Assembly (NCBI RefSeq): GCF_001640025.1
Contig: NC_031672.1
Span: forward strand, 5,580,001-5,644,000
Reading direction: 5' to 3'
DNA from: Sugiyamaella lignohabitans
Taxonomy: Eukaryota; Ascomycota; Dipodascomycetes; Dipodascales; Trichomonascaceae
Length of the DNA: 64,000 nucleotides
Below are positions 11,312 to 22,326 of this stretch, in pieces. A program made the translations under genes and the position numbers. Position 1 is the first letter of the stretch; each line of letters opens with the position of its first letter. The notes beneath the pieces are model-generated. The model was given only the letters and a program-made list of their open reading frames with translations. It made no database searches and was not told the origin of the DNA.

Positions 11312-12784
11312 ATGACCCAACCAACTGCGGTAGATTTCAAAAACCAGGGTAATAAAGCTCTTCTCGAGAGCAAGTACGAAGAAGCTATTGAGCTCTATAC
11401 GAAGGCGATAAATCTCGACTCTACGAATGCAGTTTTTTTTGCCAACAGGGCACAAGCTCATATAAAGAGTGAAGCATACGGATCAGCTATAGCTGATGCT
11501 TCCGAGGCGATCAAACTTGATCCATCGTATACTAAAGCTTATTATCGCAGAGCTGTTGCCAAGACCGCTATTGTGCGTTATAAGGATGCTCTACCAGACT
11601 TCAAGGTGACTGTTGACAGAGCACCCAACGACAAAGATGCCAAGGCCAGATATTTGGAATGTCAAAAGATAGTTCGTCGACTGGCATTCGAGAAGGCTAT
11701 CGAAGTTGAAGACGAACCCAGTGTAGCAGAGACCCTTGATATTCGCTCTCTCAAGGTCGAAGACAGTTATGATGGCCCTGAGCTTGATATCGAATTCGTG
11801 AAGGAGGCAGACTCTGATAAATTCTTTCCAAAAGTTAACATGACAAAAGAATTTATTACCCAAACCATAGAGAGATTTAAAGTCGGCAAGTTATTACCGA
11901 GGAAGTACCTCTATGCCATTGTACTTCAGGCAATGAAATTGTTCCAGCAGGAACCAACCATGGTGGAAATTAAGGCGGAAATGCCCGACCACTTGATAAC
12001 CATATGTGGTGATACCCATGGACAATTTTTCGATCTGCTGGAGATTTTCCGCAAAAATGGTGAGCCTTCTGAGAATCACATGTACTTATTTAATGGAGAT
12101 TTTGTAGACCGAGGATCATGGTCGTGTGAAATTGCACTTACTCTTTATGCCTACAAGATTCTATATCCATCAAGCTTTTTCATTAATAGAGGAAATCATG
12201 AGACTGATAGCATGAATAAAGTATATGGGTTTGAGGGCGAATGTAAGCACAAGTATGTTTCAGAGTCTGTGTTCAAGCTTTTTTCGGAATCCTTCTCATT
12301 GCTTCCTCTAGCTACGTTAGTTTCGGACCAATACTTCGTCGTTCATGGTGGTTTGTTCTCGGACGATAATGTGACTTTGGATGATATTCGTAAATTCAAT
12401 AGGTTTAGTGAAAAGCAGCCTGGTATGCATGGTATAATGATGGAGATGCTTTGGACTGATCCCCAACCTGAGCCAGGTAGGGGTCCAAGCAAGCGAGGTA
12501 TTGGTATTCAGTTTGGTCCAGACGTAACGGACCGATTCTGCAAAGCAAATGGCCTCAAAGCGGTGATTAGATCACACGAAGTTCGCATGGGCGGTTACTC
12601 TGAGGAACATGATGGAAAGTTAATCACAGTCTTCTCTGCCCCTAATTATTGTGATTCTCAAGGAAATAAGGGTGCATATATCAATGTCAGAGAAGACGGT
12701 GAACTCAACTTCGTCACTTTCGATGCCGTTCCTCATCCAGATATTAAACCCATGAGATATGCATCTCAACTCATGGGTATGTAA
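11312..12784 (+). CDS. PPT1: Serine/threonine protein phosphatase 5 (TPR + PPP catalytic domain)
   Basis: 490 residues, no intron. Residues 1-110 form three TPR repeats (KNQGNKALLESKYEEAI, AFFANRAQAHIK, AYYRRAVA), which in PP5/Ppt1 bind the C-terminus of Hsp90/Hsp70 and inhibit the enzyme. A linker follows, then the PPP phosphatase domain at about 180-490. The metal and catalytic motifs are all present: GDTHGQ (near 233), GDFVDRG (near 263), RGNHE (near 294), VVHGG (near 345), RSHE (near 420) and FSAPNYCD (near 440). The length matches the family (about 500). It is known to dephosphorylate Hsp90 and Cdc37 clients. The start is the first ATG, directly before the first TPR. No irregularity seen. 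Confidence 0.96.
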   Translation: MTQPTAVDFKNQGNKALLESKYEEAIELYTKAINLDSTNAVFFANRAQAHIKSEAYGSAIADASEAIKLDPSYTKAYYRRAVAKTAIVRYKDALPDFKVTVDRAPNDKDAKARYLECQKIVRRLAFEKAIEVEDEPSVAETLDIRSLKVEDSYDGPELDIEFVKEADSDKFFPKVNMTKEFITQTIERFKVGKLLPRKYLYAIVLQAMKLFQQEPTMVEIKAEMPDHLITICGDTHGQFFDLLEIFRKNGEPSENHMYLFNGDFVDRGSWSCEIALTLYAYKILYPSSFFINRGNHETDSMNKVYGFEGECKHKYVSESVFKLFSESFSLLPLATLVSDQYFVVHGGLFSDDNVTLDDIRKFNRFSEKQPGMHGIMMEMLWTDPQPEPGRGPSKRGIGIQFGPDVTDRFCKANGLKAVIRSHEVRMGGYSEEHDGKLITVFSAPNYCDSQGNKGAYINVREDGELNFVTFDAVPHPDIKPMRYASQLMGM

Positions 12785-12944
12785 TTATTTTAATGAACTG
12801 TGAATGCATGCATAGATGTTATTAGTGTACTGTTGTAATCATAACAAAATGAATAGTTCTTGGTTTTCAGGTGAAATTCTAATAAAAATAATTAAATAAT
12901 ATATAAGGATACATTCAAGAATCAAGTCCTAAAAGTCCTAATAT

Positions 12945-13541
12945 TTATGCCAGTTTTTGAGACTTTTTCCATTTGAAAATTCTACGCTTCAGGTCACCAA
13001 TCGACTGCTGATAGATGTTGAGTTTTTTATCCCAAAACATGGCTTCATAATTATCGCCATGTTTCTCAACAAGCCGAGAGATCCAGTCTTGTTCACGTTC
13101 ACTTTGTACTCTTGGCTTTGTGATACCACTAGCTGCTAATGCTTCAAGCTTCTGGACAACTTCTGTAGTAGTTTCTTCATGCTCAGCTTCTTCCTCATCG
13201 TCTTTAGGCTTGCCGTACTCAACGGTGACACTGCCATCTTCATGTCGTACAATACGACCTTCACCCTCCTCTAGTTCGTGTTCGCTTTCATCGTCACTTT
13301 CATTCGCATTTAGACTATCTGTATTTCTGATTTCCTTCTCTTCACCGCCAGCTCTACGTCCTAACCTTGCTGTCAGACCAAGCTTCTTATAGTTCTGGGC
13401 CAATGTGAGTTTGGAATCCCAGTGTTCGGCAATAATGGCATTCGACTGGATATTAATCTTAGCGTGCTTATCTTTTACCCTCCGAGTGTTCTTATTCAAC
13501 TTTGATCTCGCATGCTTTTTTCTACGAACTCCACTAGGCAT
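12945..13541 (-). CDS. NOP16: Ribosome biogenesis protein NOP16
   Basis: 198 residues, intronless. This is a nucleolar constituent of 66S pre-ribosomes needed for 60S maturation. The basic N-terminus (MPSGVRRKKHARSK, RRVKDKHAKINI) leads into the family-defining HWDSKLTLAQNYKKLGL. An acidic, low-complexity middle follows (ESDDESEHELEEGEG), then the conserved C-terminal block DWISRLVEKHGDNYEAMFWDKKLN with IYQQSIGDLKRRIFKW. The size is close to other NOP16 proteins (about 230). It is convergent with PPT1, 160 bases away, and follows PMI40 on the same strand after about 220 bases. Confidence 0.93.
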   Translation of the reverse strand: MPSGVRRKKHARSKLNKNTRRVKDKHAKINIQSNAIIAEHWDSKLTLAQNYKKLGLTARLGRRAGGEEKEIRNTDSLNANESDDESEHELEEGEGRIVRHEDGSVTVEYGKPKDDEEEAEHEETTTEVVQKLEALAASGITKPRVQSEREQDWISRLVEKHGDNYEAMFWDKKLNIYQQSIGDLKRRIFKWKKSQKLA

Positions 13542-13761
13542 TTTGATAGTTTAAAATTAACAAAAAATCGTGAACCTGTCAATGGATCTGTCTCTTTCAA
13601 TTCAGTATGCATCAAATTCTGAAATTTTTTGGTACCCATGCCCAATATGCATGATAGATGATATATAGATAAGGGCAGGGGTTTGTAGATCAATTGACGC
13701 TGCTTCGAGACAAATTGGGATTATTGAATTATACAAAATTAAATGCAGAAGTAGAAATACC

Positions 13762-15254
13762 CTACTCAACTTCGGCAAAGGCACGATAGGAAGTAAACTC
13801 CCCGTCAGTAGCTTTGAGTTCTACGTCGACTCCAGCTCCAATAAAGAACACGTTACCGGTGTTGAAGTCAAGCGAAACATTGTCGCCCGAAATGGTTCCC
13901 TTGCCGCTGGTAGAGACAATAATACTAGGGCCATCAATAGCACTTATTTTTCCAGTAGCACCGGGTTGAATCTTGGCCTGTAAAACAGCAAACTCATCAA
14001 TAGGGGGGTTGTACAGAGTGAATTCAGTATTGTCACCTGATGCGCGAGGGAAGGGCAAAGGTTCCATCTTCTGTTCAATAACAGGAGCATAGGAATAAGT
14101 TAACATAGATACTAAGGTCTCCACATCCTTGAACTTAGGAGTGAACCCGGCACGTACAACATTATCACTGGCAGCCATACACTCAATAATATCTCCTGAG
14201 ATATAGGCATGAGGATCCTTAGCTCTCAAAAACATGGCCTCGCCAGGGCTAAGCTTGACGTAGTTGAGTAGAAGACCACCGCAAAACAAGCCAATATCGT
14301 TAGGAAACTGTCCATTAAGACGAATAAGCAAATTTGCCAGTTCAGAGTCACTAGAAGAACCGCCAAACCCAAGAGGTTCTCTTTGAGCTCTCTCGATAAG
14401 TCTTTTAGCAACATCAGTAACTTTATCGTCACTAGATCTCATCAAGCGACCAAACAATTGTTGGAGAGCCTCCTTGTTTTTCTTATCTTGTGCAGAATCC
14501 GCAGCAGCGTGTTCATTGCCTGTAACGGTCTTCTTGAATTGTTCAGCTGTATCGGCACCTATCAATTCAACAAACTCGGGGACGGTGTCCAGTACAGCCA
14601 CGATTTGCTCCAGAGGCTTAAATCCACAGAATCCTTCGAACTCAGTAACAGCGATTGCCATTTCAGGTTTGTGGTTGGGGTCTGGGTAATTCTTTGGGTC
14701 CTTCTTGTGTAGAATGGCACCCAACTCTTTATCAGGATGGGCCTGGATACTGAGTGCCTTGTTGATAGAAAGGACCTTGAAAAGGAAAGGTAACTCTCCC
14801 TTGCCAAACTTACCAACGACTTCGTCGTGGAGCAAAGACTCATCTTTGGTAACAATTTCACGCAAAGTTTCTCCTGTGTTGACGTTCTTGCTGGGGACAC
14901 TCGGATGAGTTCCCATCCAAAGTTCAGCATAGGGCTTGCTGGGATCAATGACAAAATCTTTGTCAGAACTAGCAGCAAATTGCGCAGCAGCACTAGAGTT
15001 ACCAATTTTACCTGAAACGTTAGCCATTCCACTCCTTTTGCTTCATTCCATCACCATTAAAATTCGATATGTACGCCGAAAGGTAATGAATATAATACGT
15101 ACCCCAGTCGTAGGATTGAACACCTTTATGAGTTGTTAGTTACGAGTTACAAGCAAGGACCCATAGTTGCCTGGACACGATGGACATATGGGAAACTCGA
15201 TATAATTGCACTTCCGTACTTACCACAGTTCAATTGAAATAGTTTCTGACCCAT
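13762..15254 (-). CDS. PMI40: Mannose-6-phosphate isomerase, three exons with a 21-nt microexon
   Basis: Zinc-dependent type I phosphomannose isomerase that interconverts fructose-6-phosphate and mannose-6-phosphate, feeding GDP-mannose for glycosylation and wall mannan. Exons on the minus strand are 15224..15254, 15103..15123 (21 nt) and 13762..15011, giving 433 residues. Introns of 100 and 91 nt carry GTAAGT or GTACGT donors and ACTAAC or CTAAC branch sites. The spliced start MGQKLFQLNCGVQSYDWGKIGNS restores the conserved NY(A/D)WGK motif. The unspliced frame would begin with MANVSGKIG and lose it. Other hallmarks are ELWMGTHPSVPS, IQAHPDKELG (zinc ligand His), DPNHKPEMAIA and GEAMFLRAKDPHAYISGD. 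The reconstruction fits the family length (about 430). Confidence 0.93.
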
Positions 15255-15871
15255 CTTGTCGCGAATTCTATATATCTAATGATCTTAAAAGTGTTAGCGA
15301 ATAATCAAATCACAGATATACACTACAACTAGGTATCCCCAGACTATACCCTCGAAACAGATGCGTGTCTAGCTTACCTTTAGCAAAGAGTACTCTGTGT
15401 TCTCAAAAATATTTAGTAGTTAAAGCCAACAGGAAACACGCTCGAGGGTTATGAACAGGCGTGACGTAGTGTGGTAGTGAGATCGAGTGATATTAGGGTT
15501 GCATCTATAATTATATTTGCATGATGCATGTAGGGCGCGATGAGGGCTGAAGTGTGCAAATACAACGAAGATGTATGGATAGTTCTAAAGGTGGTTCTAT
15601 TTAATGAGATTTTGAAATACCTCTCAAGCATTAAAACTTACTCAGACCAGCTTCACGCGACACATTTTATAGAGATCACGAGGATTAACTCATGTAATTG
15701 GTAACTGTGCTTGTCTCACCATATATGTATATTGGCCTAAATTCAATTTGCATGTACAGCACAGGTCGATGTTGTTAACTTTTAACTAAACCAGAGGGGA
15801 GACGAGAATGATTTGCCTGTAAAAACAGATTAAAACTTTCAGCTTCAAGATTTAAATTTAATACAAATATA
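15255..15871. other. Intergenic, divergent promoters
   Basis: Shared upstream region of PMI40 (minus) and the dynactin p25 gene (plus). It is AT-rich. I saw no repeat, RNA gene or protein-like frame. Confidence 0.5.
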
Positions 15872-16579
15872 ATGGTGAAGCCTGATGAAGACGAACATGG
15901 CTCTGGTCCAAGTCAGAAACAGGAAGCAGCAGGTAATAGCGCGATTCGCAACAACACTGTCAATTCCAAGAAAACTCAGTCGGCAGCCCAATTGGCAGCA
16001 AAAAGAGCAAGAGGTAGTCAACAGCAAAAACAGAACTCAGAGTATATAGAAACAGAAAGCGGGAACAGAATATCGCGTAAGAGTGCAATTCAAGGATCGC
16101 GATATATTGTTCTAGGTGGCAAGTCATTAATAGAACATAATGCGGTTCTTCGCGGTGACCTTCATCGACCAGACTCAAATGGCCCAGTAATTGCAATTGG
16201 CAGATATACGATTCTGGGTGCCAAATGCTCAATCACGCCGCCTTTAAAATCAGAGACAAGGTATCCAGTCAAAATTGGATCATATGTCCATATAGGCGAG
16301 AATACCTCAATTCAGGCGGCTTCGATTGGTTCGCATGTCTACATTGGTAATAACTGTGATATTGGCAAGTTCGCAATCATTAAAGAAGCAGTTGTCATAG
16401 AAGACAACACTGTCATCCCCCCCTTCACAGTCATTTCTTCTTTTTCTAAAGTATCTGGAAGCCCAGCTAAACTAGTAGAGGAACTCCCAGAGTCTGCAGA
16501 TGATGTTATTGAGTTATATACACGCAGACTTTACGCTGGGATCGATGTTGGTATTCTTCCATTTCTTGAAGCTGATTGA
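15872..16579 (+). CDS. Dynactin subunit 5 (p25), left-handed beta-helix protein
   Basis: 235 residues. The region from residue 50 (SEYIETESGNRISRKS) to the end matches the p25/DCTN5 subunit of the dynactin pointed-end complex, which helps link dynein to cargo. It is built from hexapeptide repeats with I/V at every sixth position (IGRYTILG, IGSYVHIGENTSI, IGSHVYIGNNCDIG, DNTVIPPF). The end (SGSPAKLVEELPE) corresponds to the family's C-terminal segment. The first 50 residues are a Gln/Ser/Ala/Lys-rich extension not seen in the roughly 180-residue animal protein. It starts at the first ATG and there is no good splice signal that would remove it. A hexapeptide transferase is less likely because the ends match p25. 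Confidence 0.88.
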   Translation: MVKPDEDEHGSGPSQKQEAAGNSAIRNNTVNSKKTQSAAQLAAKRARGSQQQKQNSEYIETESGNRISRKSAIQGSRYIVLGGKSLIEHNAVLRGDLHRPDSNGPVIAIGRYTILGAKCSITPPLKSETRYPVKIGSYVHIGENTSIQAASIGSHVYIGNNCDIGKFAIIKEAVVIEDNTVIPPFTVISSFSKVSGSPAKLVEELPESADDVIELYTRRLYAGIDVGILPFLEAD

Positions 16580-17122
16580 GTTTGTTCGTTAAAAAGTCGA
16601 AAGCCCATGTCACTTGATATCACTGGTCGTTCTATCGCTTGATATCGATTGATTATCACCACTCGGATATCGATGATGTACTAAACAGCTTCATGAGTTC
16701 CCAGAAGGGGTTCTTTAAGACTCTTTTCAGATGTACACCAAGCTCTTAGTCAATTTGCTAAATGCCTTGACTCAACAGGCCGTTGGGCCCGATAATGGGT
16801 AGCAGAAGCTACTAAAGTTTCTTAAAATAGTCTTGATTAGTAGGAACATTGAGAACTAGTATCCCAGTCTCCCAGAGGTAAAATTGGTGACCTATTAGAT
16901 AGCATAAATATATTAAATGGGAAATGGAGGTAAAAATTAAAAAAAACAGGAGTTAAAATCAAAACAAAAAAGCAAAACATGACGATTCGACTCAACAAAA
17001 GAACAAGCCAACCACGGACAGAAAACGACAAACAACAACGAGGAAAGACGGACCCAGTTCACCAAAGATCAGGCTCACTGGGGAATAATTCATGTTTAAT
17101 TTTTTTTTGTGTCTTCCTGTGT
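16580..17122. other. Intergenic between convergent genes
   Basis: 3' flanks of dynactin p25 and the ARF6-type gene. The stretch 16900-17110 is strongly A-rich, with T-tracts on the minus strand. No gene seen. Confidence 0.5.
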
Positions 17123-18149
<1,027 letters not shown>

Positions 18150-18865
18150 TGTGTGTCGAGAATCAGACTATTCAGTAGTTGGGTATTTATTTTTGAGAGT
18201 GTAAACAAAGTCGAGAGTCACTCTGTATTTGGAGAGCGACAATTTCAAGCCGGTTTGCGTTTAAAGTTATCAGGGGCAGGCGTCTGATTTCCGACAACTC
18301 GGGTGGTGGTAGTTGATGACAGAGGGATCGAGCCCGATGGTTAAGGGGTATCATAGGCAGCCAACAGCAGGTAATAGGGACACATACACTCAATTTAGGG
18401 GGTTACACCTAAAAAGTTAAATTTGTTGGGACTAATTAGGAAACTATCGACAAACCATACAGCAGGATCAGGCCCAAACAGGAAGCAAATAAAGTCCCAA
18501 GTTTCATGTCGCGCGTTTAGTCGCGTCGAGCGGAAGCCGTTTCAGGGGAACCATCTGTCTCGGTAGCCGCTTTCGCGTATATTATTGCTGTGAGTGAATG
18601 GGGGTGTTTCGGGTGGGGTTTGATACCCCTGGTTTCGAATACGGGGAATTGGGGTCTTTCCTCGAGAACCGGAGCACTACACCGGTGGTCCCTACTTTGC
18701 AGGGGTTTGAAACAGCTCTCAAACCCTACTCGAGCGAAGCGAGAGGAGTAGCGGGGTCTGGGGCGGAGCCCCAGCCGCCGGAGGCAGCTCTTACATAGTC
18801 GTAAACTTCAGTCTTCCAGAGTCAGTGGAACAGAATAAACATTTGTGTTGACCTGTATCAAAAAT
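18150..18865. other. Intergenic region between BZZ1 and the ARF6-type gene
   Basis: Lies upstream of the ARF6-type gene and downstream of BZZ1 (both minus). The left part is AT-rich with no gene. The right part is GC-richer and ends in a GC hairpin element at 18729-18785. The 66-codon frame at 18598..18798 runs through that element and is not protein-like. Confidence 0.5.
18729..18785 (-). repeat. GC-rich hairpin element, half-unit (copy 1)
   Basis: Starts CTCGAG and ends GCCGCCGGAGGC. It contains the 7-bp stem CTGGGGC/GCCCCAG with loop GGA, preceded by ACTCGAGCGAAGCGAGAG. Only one half of the palindromic unit is present. It lies 80 bases beyond the 3' end of BZZ1 and is the only copy in the first 52 kb. 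Confidence 0.8.
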
Positions 18866-21071
18866 TTATGCTAATTTGGCGTATGCGGTAGGGAATGTTC
18901 CCGACATGGCGTTCAGTTCACCTTGAGTCCACCCGTCTCCGACATCTTCGCCAACAACAAGGATCTTATCGCCAGCTCGGATGGTCAGTTCATCGGGTGC
19001 TGTGGCATCATAATCGTATAGTGCAATCATATACTGGACTTTTTTGCCTCCGCGTTTAGGAGCAACAGTAGGACCCTTTTTCTTGGCCGATCCTGGTGCT
19101 CCACCAGCAACACCTCCAGAAACAAGCGAGTCATTGCTCACTGATTTCGGAATTGTGGCTGTCATGGGTAGTAATTGTACATAAGAGGCAGGTACCAGGC
19201 CCTCCTCAGATCCGTGGCGAACATTGATCCAGCCACTACCATCATCCTCTTCAATGACTTCCAATCGCTGTCCTTCAGAAATGGAAATCTCGTCTTCTCC
19301 ATCTGCAGAGTATGCATACAGGGCAGTAGCGTATTGCGTGCCTTGGCTATGGCTGCTAGTTTGGTCTCCACCAGCTCCAAAGGGATCGGTATGTGCCGCA
19401 GCAGCTACTTCATTGCTGGCATTGGACTTGGATCCTGGTTTGTGTGTTCCCCTGCGACCTAGTATACCTGACATGAATGAATGCTTATGCTTGTCTGTTG
19501 AATTCGCTGTGGTGGAGCTAGTGGTTGACCGCCTTGAAACTGTTCTACCAAGCGATGAAGAAGTTGAAGTGCGGGCCAATGCTGAATCTGCGTCTCCTGA
19601 TCCATTACTTGTGCCCGTGGCAGTCCTGACGGTCTTTTTTCTACCAAAAAGTCCACGTTTGGTGACCGTCTGCTCTACTGGAACCGACGAAAGATCCTTG
19701 TCACTAGTTGCCAGCTCAATTGTTTCTACTTCAACGTTCTCCACTAATCTCATGGTATCAGCAGCCATTACTGATTGTAGTGCCATAAGATGCTTGCTTA
19801 ATAGAGCTGTTTGGTTGGATGCTGATATGGAACTCATATTTTTCTTGGCATCTACAAGCTGCTTGTAAGTTTCCAGCTTTGATTCTACGTTCTTCGTTTC
19901 GTTACTGAGTTTAGTCCTCGAATCTGCCAAACGTTTTCTAAGATATCGGAGCTCCTCATCATCTCCGGTGGCCATGGTTTCATCATCTCCCCAAATTGGA
20001 CTGGGAACAAATACAAAATCTGTGGGTTCTTTCCACTGCTTGAGATTATGCTTGACAAACATTGCTGAATCTAGCGTCTGTATATTCTGCTCCACAACTT
20101 CGGTCATTTTGTCTAAATTGGTGATGCATCGTTGGTTATTGGCTTTTTCTAAAGAAATAGCCTGTTTCCAAAAACTATTCAGTAGTGAGACTCTAGCCTC
20201 ATTGACTCCTTGAAGACCGTCTAAAATCTCAGGCAAATCTTCGCGATAGTATTTATCCTTCACACGGTTGGCGACATTGATCTTAATAAGATAATGGTTC
20301 TTGGCTTTGTTCATGTCATGCTCCTTGCCCTCCATTTTCTTATTCGCCTTTTCCTTGCTTTTATCGTATGATTTAGATGCTTTCATTCTTGTGTCTTCCA
20401 TTTTTTGACAGCTCGCATCGTAGTCCACTTTGGCTTTCTTGTGCGAGCTATATATGTCTTCTCTCCGCTTCACCACGTCCTCGTGGCAGTTCACATACTT
20501 CTTCTTGACCTCATCAAATCTCAACTCCAGACCATGAATTTGATCTGCAATAGAAATTGTGAATTCCTGAGCTAGCCGCTGTTTCTCTTTGCCAATTTGT
20601 TCCGTTTCGGTCAGAATTTCTGTCCATGTGACCAAACTAGCGTTCTCCAAACTCCCTGGAGTCACCTGAGGAGTGTCTCCTACACTGAGACTTGTACTTA
20701 ATTTGGCTTTCTTCTCAAAATACTTTGAACTCAGTGCAACCAGTTTAGTCGCATACTCTTTCTCAATTGCAGCCCGTTCACGATAAAACGACTGGATGTC
20801 ATCCATCCACTTGATGCCGTTGCCAATCCAAGCATCAACCTCTTTGAACGAATCCTGCTATTGTTAGTATTCATTATTACAAAAAATTCATAAATCCCCC
20901 CCCCCCAAACCGCAGGTTCTTCGCTCAATGATTGAGCTATGGGAAATCTTATTAAACTAGAGTCCCATTCTCCGCTCGTTGACCGCTCCAACTAGCTTCA
21001 CCAACCGTCAACCAACCCAAGTTCATTACCTTAAGTTCGTCGCCAAAGCTCACGCCTGCCGCTTCAGTCAT
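18866..21071 (-). CDS. BZZ1: F-BAR and twin SH3 protein of actin patches
   Basis: Syndapin/Cip4-like membrane-curvature protein that recruits WASP (Las17) to endocytic actin patches. Exons on the minus strand are 21030..21071 and 18866..20854, giving 676 residues. The 175-nt intron has donor GTAATG, branch TACTAAC and acceptor GCAG, and it contains an 11-C run. The spliced N-terminus MTEAAGVSFGDELK-DSFKEVDAW supplies the first F-BAR helix, missing if the internal ATG is used. The F-BAR coiled coil spans about 1-290 (IQSFYRERAAIEKEYA, long Lys/Glu helices). A Ser/Thr-rich linker follows, then SH3-1 (ATALYAYSADGEDEISI) and SH3-2 (MIALYDYDATAPDELTI) near the C-terminus. The domain order and length match Bzz1. 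Confidence 0.94.
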
Positions 21072-21601
21072 ATTTGACAATATCACCCCAATTCAGTTCT
21101 ATAAATATTCTGGTGTGTTTATGAAGTTGTTTCTCAAAGTCTATGAATATGTGGGTTCGTATTAAAGCTAATAGCCGGCCAGGGTCGCTTCTCCACGTTA
21201 AATAAATGATTGACCTGCCGCAGCAGCATGGCCTATCGTCCCCGGCACTATCAAATAACCCTAACCCTAGTTGTAACCATGACTCTGTCACGACGGACGG
21301 TACTAACAGTTCTAGCAGAAGGACTTGCTCCCCAAATCTCTATTCTAAACTCTTTTTGCTTGATTTATGTATAAATTTGAGATCTTAGATCGAATTGCCG
21401 TCGCAAGATTGTGCTTGTATTGTAGCCGGGCTCCGGATAAACCCCCACTCAATAAAACGTATACTGGATAATAGCATTTATCCACTTAAAATATCTACCT
21501 TGCAGCGCATTATTTACATAAAAACAACACAAGTTTTTGTTTGTGGACATTAGCTTCTTCCTGTTCCTAAGCAGTTAATTGAAGTCGCCTTTCATTTCAC
21601 T
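21072..21601. other. Intergenic, divergent promoters with TTAGGG-type motif
   Basis: Shared upstream region of BZZ1 (minus) and NTF2 (plus). On the minus strand, two tandem TTAGGG-like units lie near 21258-21272 (see the separate entry). No gene seen. Confidence 0.5.
21258..21272 (-). promoter_or_regulatory. Tandem TTAGGG motif, possible Tbf1-type site
   Basis: The plus strand reads AACCCTAACCCTAG, which is two TTAGGG-like units on the minus strand. In many Saccharomycotina, Tbf1 binds this word in promoters of housekeeping genes (family knowledge). It lies about 190 bases before the BZZ1 ATG and 330 before NTF2. Only two units are present, so this is not a telomere tract. Confidence 0.4.
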
Positions 21602-22129
21602 ATGTCTGGTAAGTAACTGGTAATGAGACAATTAAAGATTGAATTAGTACTAACAAGTGAATTCTAGTTGATTACAACGCCCTTGCTCGTAAGTGACCAT
21701 GACCTCGTAATGGTAAAAGAGCATGATGCTATGATATTGCCAGATGTGTATTAAATGGTCAGTTCAATACTAACATTTGTAGGCGAGTTCACCACCTTCT
21801 ATTACCAAACTTTTGACTCGGACAGAAGTCAATTGGGCAATCTCTACAGAGAGTCCTCTATGTTGACTTTCGAGACCACCCAAGTCCAAGGTGTCAAAGC
21901 TATCATCGAGAAGTTGACCTCTTTGCCTTTTCAAAAGGTTCTTCACAACATCTCCTCTCTTGATGCTCAACCTGCCTCTCCTAATGGAGATGTCATTGTT
22001 ATGGTCACTGGTGCGTTGATTGTTGATGACGAGTCCACTACCCAAAGATACTCCCAAGTCTTCCATTTAATCCCTGAGGGTGGCTCGTACTTTGTTTTCA
22101 ATGACATTTTCCGTCTTAACTATGGTTAA
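21602..22129 (+). CDS. NTF2: Nuclear transport factor 2, with 7-nt first exon and 21-nt microexon
   Basis: Small homodimeric carrier that returns Ran-GDP to the nucleus. Exons are 21602..21608 (ATGTCTG), 21668..21688 (21 nt) and 21783..22129, giving 124 residues, the normal NTF2 length. Both introns (59 and 94 nt) have GTAAGT donors and TACTAAC branch sites (acceptors CTAG and GTAG). The spliced start is [20 protein letters not shown], matching the family N-terminus. The unspliced frame would lose helix 1. Further family segments are [33 protein letters not shown] and the final [19 protein letters not shown]. It is convergent with the RING protein gene, about 200 bases away. Confidence 0.95.
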
Positions 22130-22326
22130 ATACTAATAAAGTTTGCTTTTCTTCATGTCTATACCAGGTGTTTACTAACCATTGAGAGTTCCCGATGGCT
22201 GGGGCCATGCTCCAGACCCCGACAGGGACACCGCGTTTACAAGGGTTAATTAAAAAGGACTGATAAACAATGAGCAGAGTCGCTACTCTCCACTCTCATG
22301 ACAGCGAATTCTGTCAAAGAGATAAA

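Noticed and set aside
14562..15032. 156-codon minus-strand frame in PMI40
   Set aside because: Alternative frame of the PMI40 third exon; the isomerase frame carries all conserved motifs.
19224..19868. 214-codon plus-strand frame opposite BZZ1
   Set aside because: Ser/Leu/Val-rich shadow of the BZZ1 linker and SH3 coding sequence.
21258..21272. Telomere tract
   Set aside because: Only two TTAGGG-like units between two housekeeping genes; too short to be a chromosome end.
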